The translations under genes and the position numbers were made by a program. Of a stretch of 5,135 nucleotides of DNA, positions 4,731 to 5,135 are shown one piece after another. The stretch's first letter is position 1. The number at the start of each line of letters is the position of its first letter. The notes beneath the pieces were generated by a model that saw nothing but the letters and a program-made list of their open reading frames with translations, was not told the DNA's origin and made no database searches. The stretch covers positions 1-5,135 of the forward strand of contig CALBAF010000014.1 of the NCBI GenBank assembly GCA_937926415.1, written 5' to 3'. This stretch comes from an uncultured Actinomyces sp. GTDB taxonomy: Bacteria > Actinomycetota > Actinomycetes > Actinomycetales > Actinomycetaceae.

Positions 4731-5135
4731 ATGAGCCTGAGCCATCTCATTTCGATCCGTGACTTGACGCGCGAGGAGGCGATCCTGATCCTCGACACCG
4801 CGGAGCAGATGGCCGCCACTCAGGGCCACGGCGTGAAGAAGCTTCCGACGCTTCAGGGCAAGACTGTCGTCAACCTCTTCTTTGAGGATTCGACGCGCAC
4901 CCGCATCTCTTTTGAGACCGCCGCCAAGCGCCTGAGCGCCGACGTCATTAACTTCCAGTCTCGCGGCTCTTCGGTCTCCAAGGGGGAGTCCCTCAAGGAC
5001 ACCGCACTCACGCTGGAGGCCATGGGCGCGGACGCGGTCATCGTGCGCCACTCCTCGTCGGGCGCCGCTCACCGTCTCGCGCACGCCGGCTGGATGAATC
5101 TGCCGGTCCTCAACGCGGGCGACGGCACCCACCAG
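4731..5135 (+). CDS. pyrB: Aspartate carbamoyltransferase catalytic subunit (5' part)
   Basis: PyrB joins carbamoyl phosphate and L-aspartate to N-carbamoyl-aspartate, the committed step of pyrimidine synthesis. The first 135 codons are in the window and stay open to the last base, so the gene is cut by the window edge, not broken; the full protein should be a little over 300 residues. Visible landmarks are [10 protein letters not shown] (8-17), the carbamoyl-phosphate loop [13 protein letters not shown] (50-62), [12 protein letters not shown] (80-91, with Lys84 in the mobile substrate loop), [12 protein letters not shown] (103-114) and the start of the NAGDGTHQ segment (128-135). The ATG comes three bases after the pyrR stop, with GGGAAAGG (4713-4720) ten bases upstream inside the end of pyrR. 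Translation is probably coupled to pyrR and so subject to the same control. Confidence 0.96.
   Translation, partial: MSLSHLISIRDLTREEAILILDTAEQMAATQGHGVKKLPTLQGKTVVNLFFEDSTRTRISFETAAKRLSADVINFQSRGSSVSKGESLKDTALTLEAMGADAVIVRHSSSGAAHRLAHAGWMNLPVLNAGDGTHQ

Noticed and set aside
4128..5132. 334-codon minus-strand open frame opposite pyrR and pyrB
   Set aside because: It runs antisense to two clearly recognisable genes, shows no family likeness, and its length is explained by the G/C-rich third positions of pyrR and pyrB.

Overview
The window reads as high-GC Gram-positive chromosome, most likely an actinomycete of the Actinomyces/Schaalia type. The grounds are G/C-biased third codon positions, GTG starts, GGAG-type ribosome sites, U-poor terminators and a pyrR-pyrB order with a translational type of PyrR site. 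The genus is an inference; there is no rRNA or other marker here.

Layout. (1) 1-347: a terminator-like hairpin and, on the minus strand, a 98-residue DUF2249 protein with a Cys-Gly-Cys-Gly motif near its N-terminus. (2) 348-645: about 300 bases with no convincing gene. It holds two tandem 17-bp palindromes (ATACCC-N5-GGGTAT type, 464-480 and 487-503) that look like operators of the CsoR/CstR repressor family. (3) 646-2945: a strong promoter (TTGACA-17-TATTCT) with a LacI/GalR-type operator between its boxes. It drives two translationally coupled genes: a UhpT-like organophosphate:phosphate antiporter (start 751) and an inositol-monophosphatase-family phosphatase (start 2163). (4) 2946-2994: a long hairpin between convergent genes. 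(5) 2995-4032: a LacI-family repressor on the minus strand, the obvious candidate to bind the operator at 664-677. (6) 4033-4163: a divergent intergenic region whose right half is the leader of pyrR, with a clear PyrR-binding RNA hairpin next to the ribosome site. (7) 4164-5135: pyrR, then pyrB, which runs off the window edge.

How the genes fit together. Antiporter, phosphatase and repressor look like one small locus for taking up and dephosphorylating a phosphorylated sugar or polyol. The phosphatase would release the phosphate that the antiporter exports in exchange. The transporter keeps the two phosphate-binding arginines of the family (R49, R276) but lacks the Asp/Lys pair (D388/K391 in E. 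coli UhpT) tied to substrate selectivity, so its substrate may not be glucose 6-phosphate. The pyr genes begin the pyrimidine biosynthesis operon, apparently controlled by PyrR masking the pyrR ribosome site. No mobile element, tRNA, rRNA or CRISPR array was seen.
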